From Daphnia carinata (Eukaryota > Arthropoda > Branchiopoda > Diplostraca > Daphniidae), in assembly GCF_022539665.2 (NCBI RefSeq), contig NC_081340.1, positions 558,001 to 622,000 on the forward strand: a DNA stretch of 64,000 nucleotides, read 5' to 3'. Shown here one piece after another: positions 63,018 to 64,000 of this stretch (position 1 is the first letter of the stretch; every line of letters starts with the position of its first letter). The position numbers and the translations under genes are program-made. The notes under the pieces are model-generated. The model worked only from the letters and a program-made list of their open reading frames with translations. It did not search any database and was not told the origin of the DNA.

Positions 63018-64000
63018 CCCACACGGCGCATCTCTTTCCTGGGAGCCTCCTAAAAGCCTCCTAAAGCATACCATTGAGAAGTAATGAGGAAGGCCACAAG
63101 AAGCTGGAAAATTGTGGAGGAACATGCCAATATTTTCAATTCAAGATATTGTTGGTGATATGCTCAGGAGTGCTTTAGGAGATCCCTCCATGAAAGCTTT
63201 TTCAAAGACATATATGTCTAATAAAATAAAATTGTTAGATAATTTTAATTTTGGGGTTTACCATTGTTTATTCAATAAATTATTAAGGCGGCTGTTTTTC
63301 ACACGAATGAAGAAGACAATGTGTGGGTTGCAAAAATTAATCGCTAACGTTAATAAACTAACAAAGGCAACCAAAAGAAATGATTAAAAACACAAGAGGT
63401 CGAGCACTACAATAAGTGAAAAAAGTGGCCGAGTTCAAACATACCACCTAAAATATGCCTATGGAATAACGTATTGCACCTCCTCCGTTACTGGACATGT
63501 AATTTCATGGCATTTAATAAATAATTAATAAAATACTATTAGAGCAAAATCAGAATATGTAAGAGCTGTATATTATGTAACGATAGTAGTATGAATTAGT
63601 GAAACATTAGTGCAATTGGAAAAGTTTGCTATGACCACATTAAGTGCAATATAAGTAATAAATATTTCTGATTTCGCTCTAATAGTATTTTGTTAAATGA
63701 ACTCTATTAAATACAATAAAGTTCATGTTCTCCTGTGATTTTAATGAAAATAGCATAAGAAAAAAAGGTTTTGTGAACCATTTAAGTAATGAGTTAACAC
63801 CATCGGTATTGTAAAAACGAAAATGGATATAAGCCGATGCGTTTACACAACACATTGCCTATCAGATTGGTGGCTCATCGTTCCAGTTGGAACAATTTAA
63901 AAAATGGGACTATCTCTAAATAGAAATAGGACTAGTGCCTTGAAAAAATAGGACTGACCTGAAATATTTCAAAAGTCAGTCCTATTTCTCCCAGTCCTAT
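63018..64000 (-). mobile_element. TIR element, second copy, cut by the window end
   Basis: Starts CCCACACGGCGCATC, identical over its first 15 bp to the reverse-strand end of the element at 38588-39646, and aligns with it in reverse orientation to the window end (equivalent to about 38940). The far TIR lies beyond the window. It contains an ORF conserved with the other copy (63112-63240) and an inverted repeat (63530-63558 with 63661-63691). Confidence 0.85.

Noticed and set aside
1-64000. CRISPR arrays, bacterial operons, prophage
   Set aside because: The repeats lack CRISPR structure, and all recognisable elements are eukaryotic (5S array, Helitrons, LTR and non-LTR retrotransposons).

Overview
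This is animal (non-vertebrate metazoan) nuclear DNA, almost certainly from a heterochromatic, repeat-rich locus. It has a tandem 5S rRNA gene array on the minus strand, Ty3/Gypsy elements with env genes, BEL/Pao, Tx1-like non-LTR elements, Helitrons and TIR elements, many nested in one another. No ordinary host protein gene was found. The species cannot be named from the sequence alone; the 5S sequence has normal animal-type box A and box C regions but matches no species I can recall with confidence.

Layout. 1-1023: tail of an unrelated Gypsy-type gag/protease. 1024-13990 plus 19545-19815: copy A of an env-carrying Ty3/Gypsy element, badly decayed. Copy A is interrupted by a 2.1 kb TIR element (4127-6220), a 0.96 kb TIR element (6994-7950), two solo LTRs (10128-10330, 11045-11356) and a BEL/Pao element (about 14100-19420, minus). 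19816-21650: unassigned sequence with weak ORF remnants. 21650-26705: a 70-bp satellite split by a complete-ended 4.6 kb Helitron (21988-26616, minus). 26706-27555: one diverged 5S unit with a solo LTR in its spacer.

27556-42808: copy B of the same Ty3/Gypsy element, lacking its 5' end. Its pol is split by two Helitrons joined exactly head to tail (32401-34990), and its env by a 1.06 kb TIR element (38588-39646). Between env and the polypurine tract it carries an accessory gene region encoding ankyrin repeats (41161-42531), the most unusual feature of the window.

42809-61850: the 5S locus proper. A Tx1-like element (E1, 42827-47600) has its 3' end joined to a 5S fragment. Next comes an array of 12 full 5S genes with a unit of about 466 bp (47650-54170), whose last units are truncated by poly-T tracts. 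Then comes a second Tx1-like element (E2, 54171-59665) with two intact ORFs, and a third (E3, 59711-61852) whose 3' end joins the same 5S nucleotide as E1. 61853-64000: spacer scrap, a Gypsy RNase H/integrase remnant, and a second copy of the TIR element seen inside env B.

Comparing copies A and B gives empty-site references for most insertions, so boundaries and target-site duplications can be read directly. The picture is of a 5S rDNA locus repeatedly invaded by 5S-targeting retrotransposons and then by other element classes.
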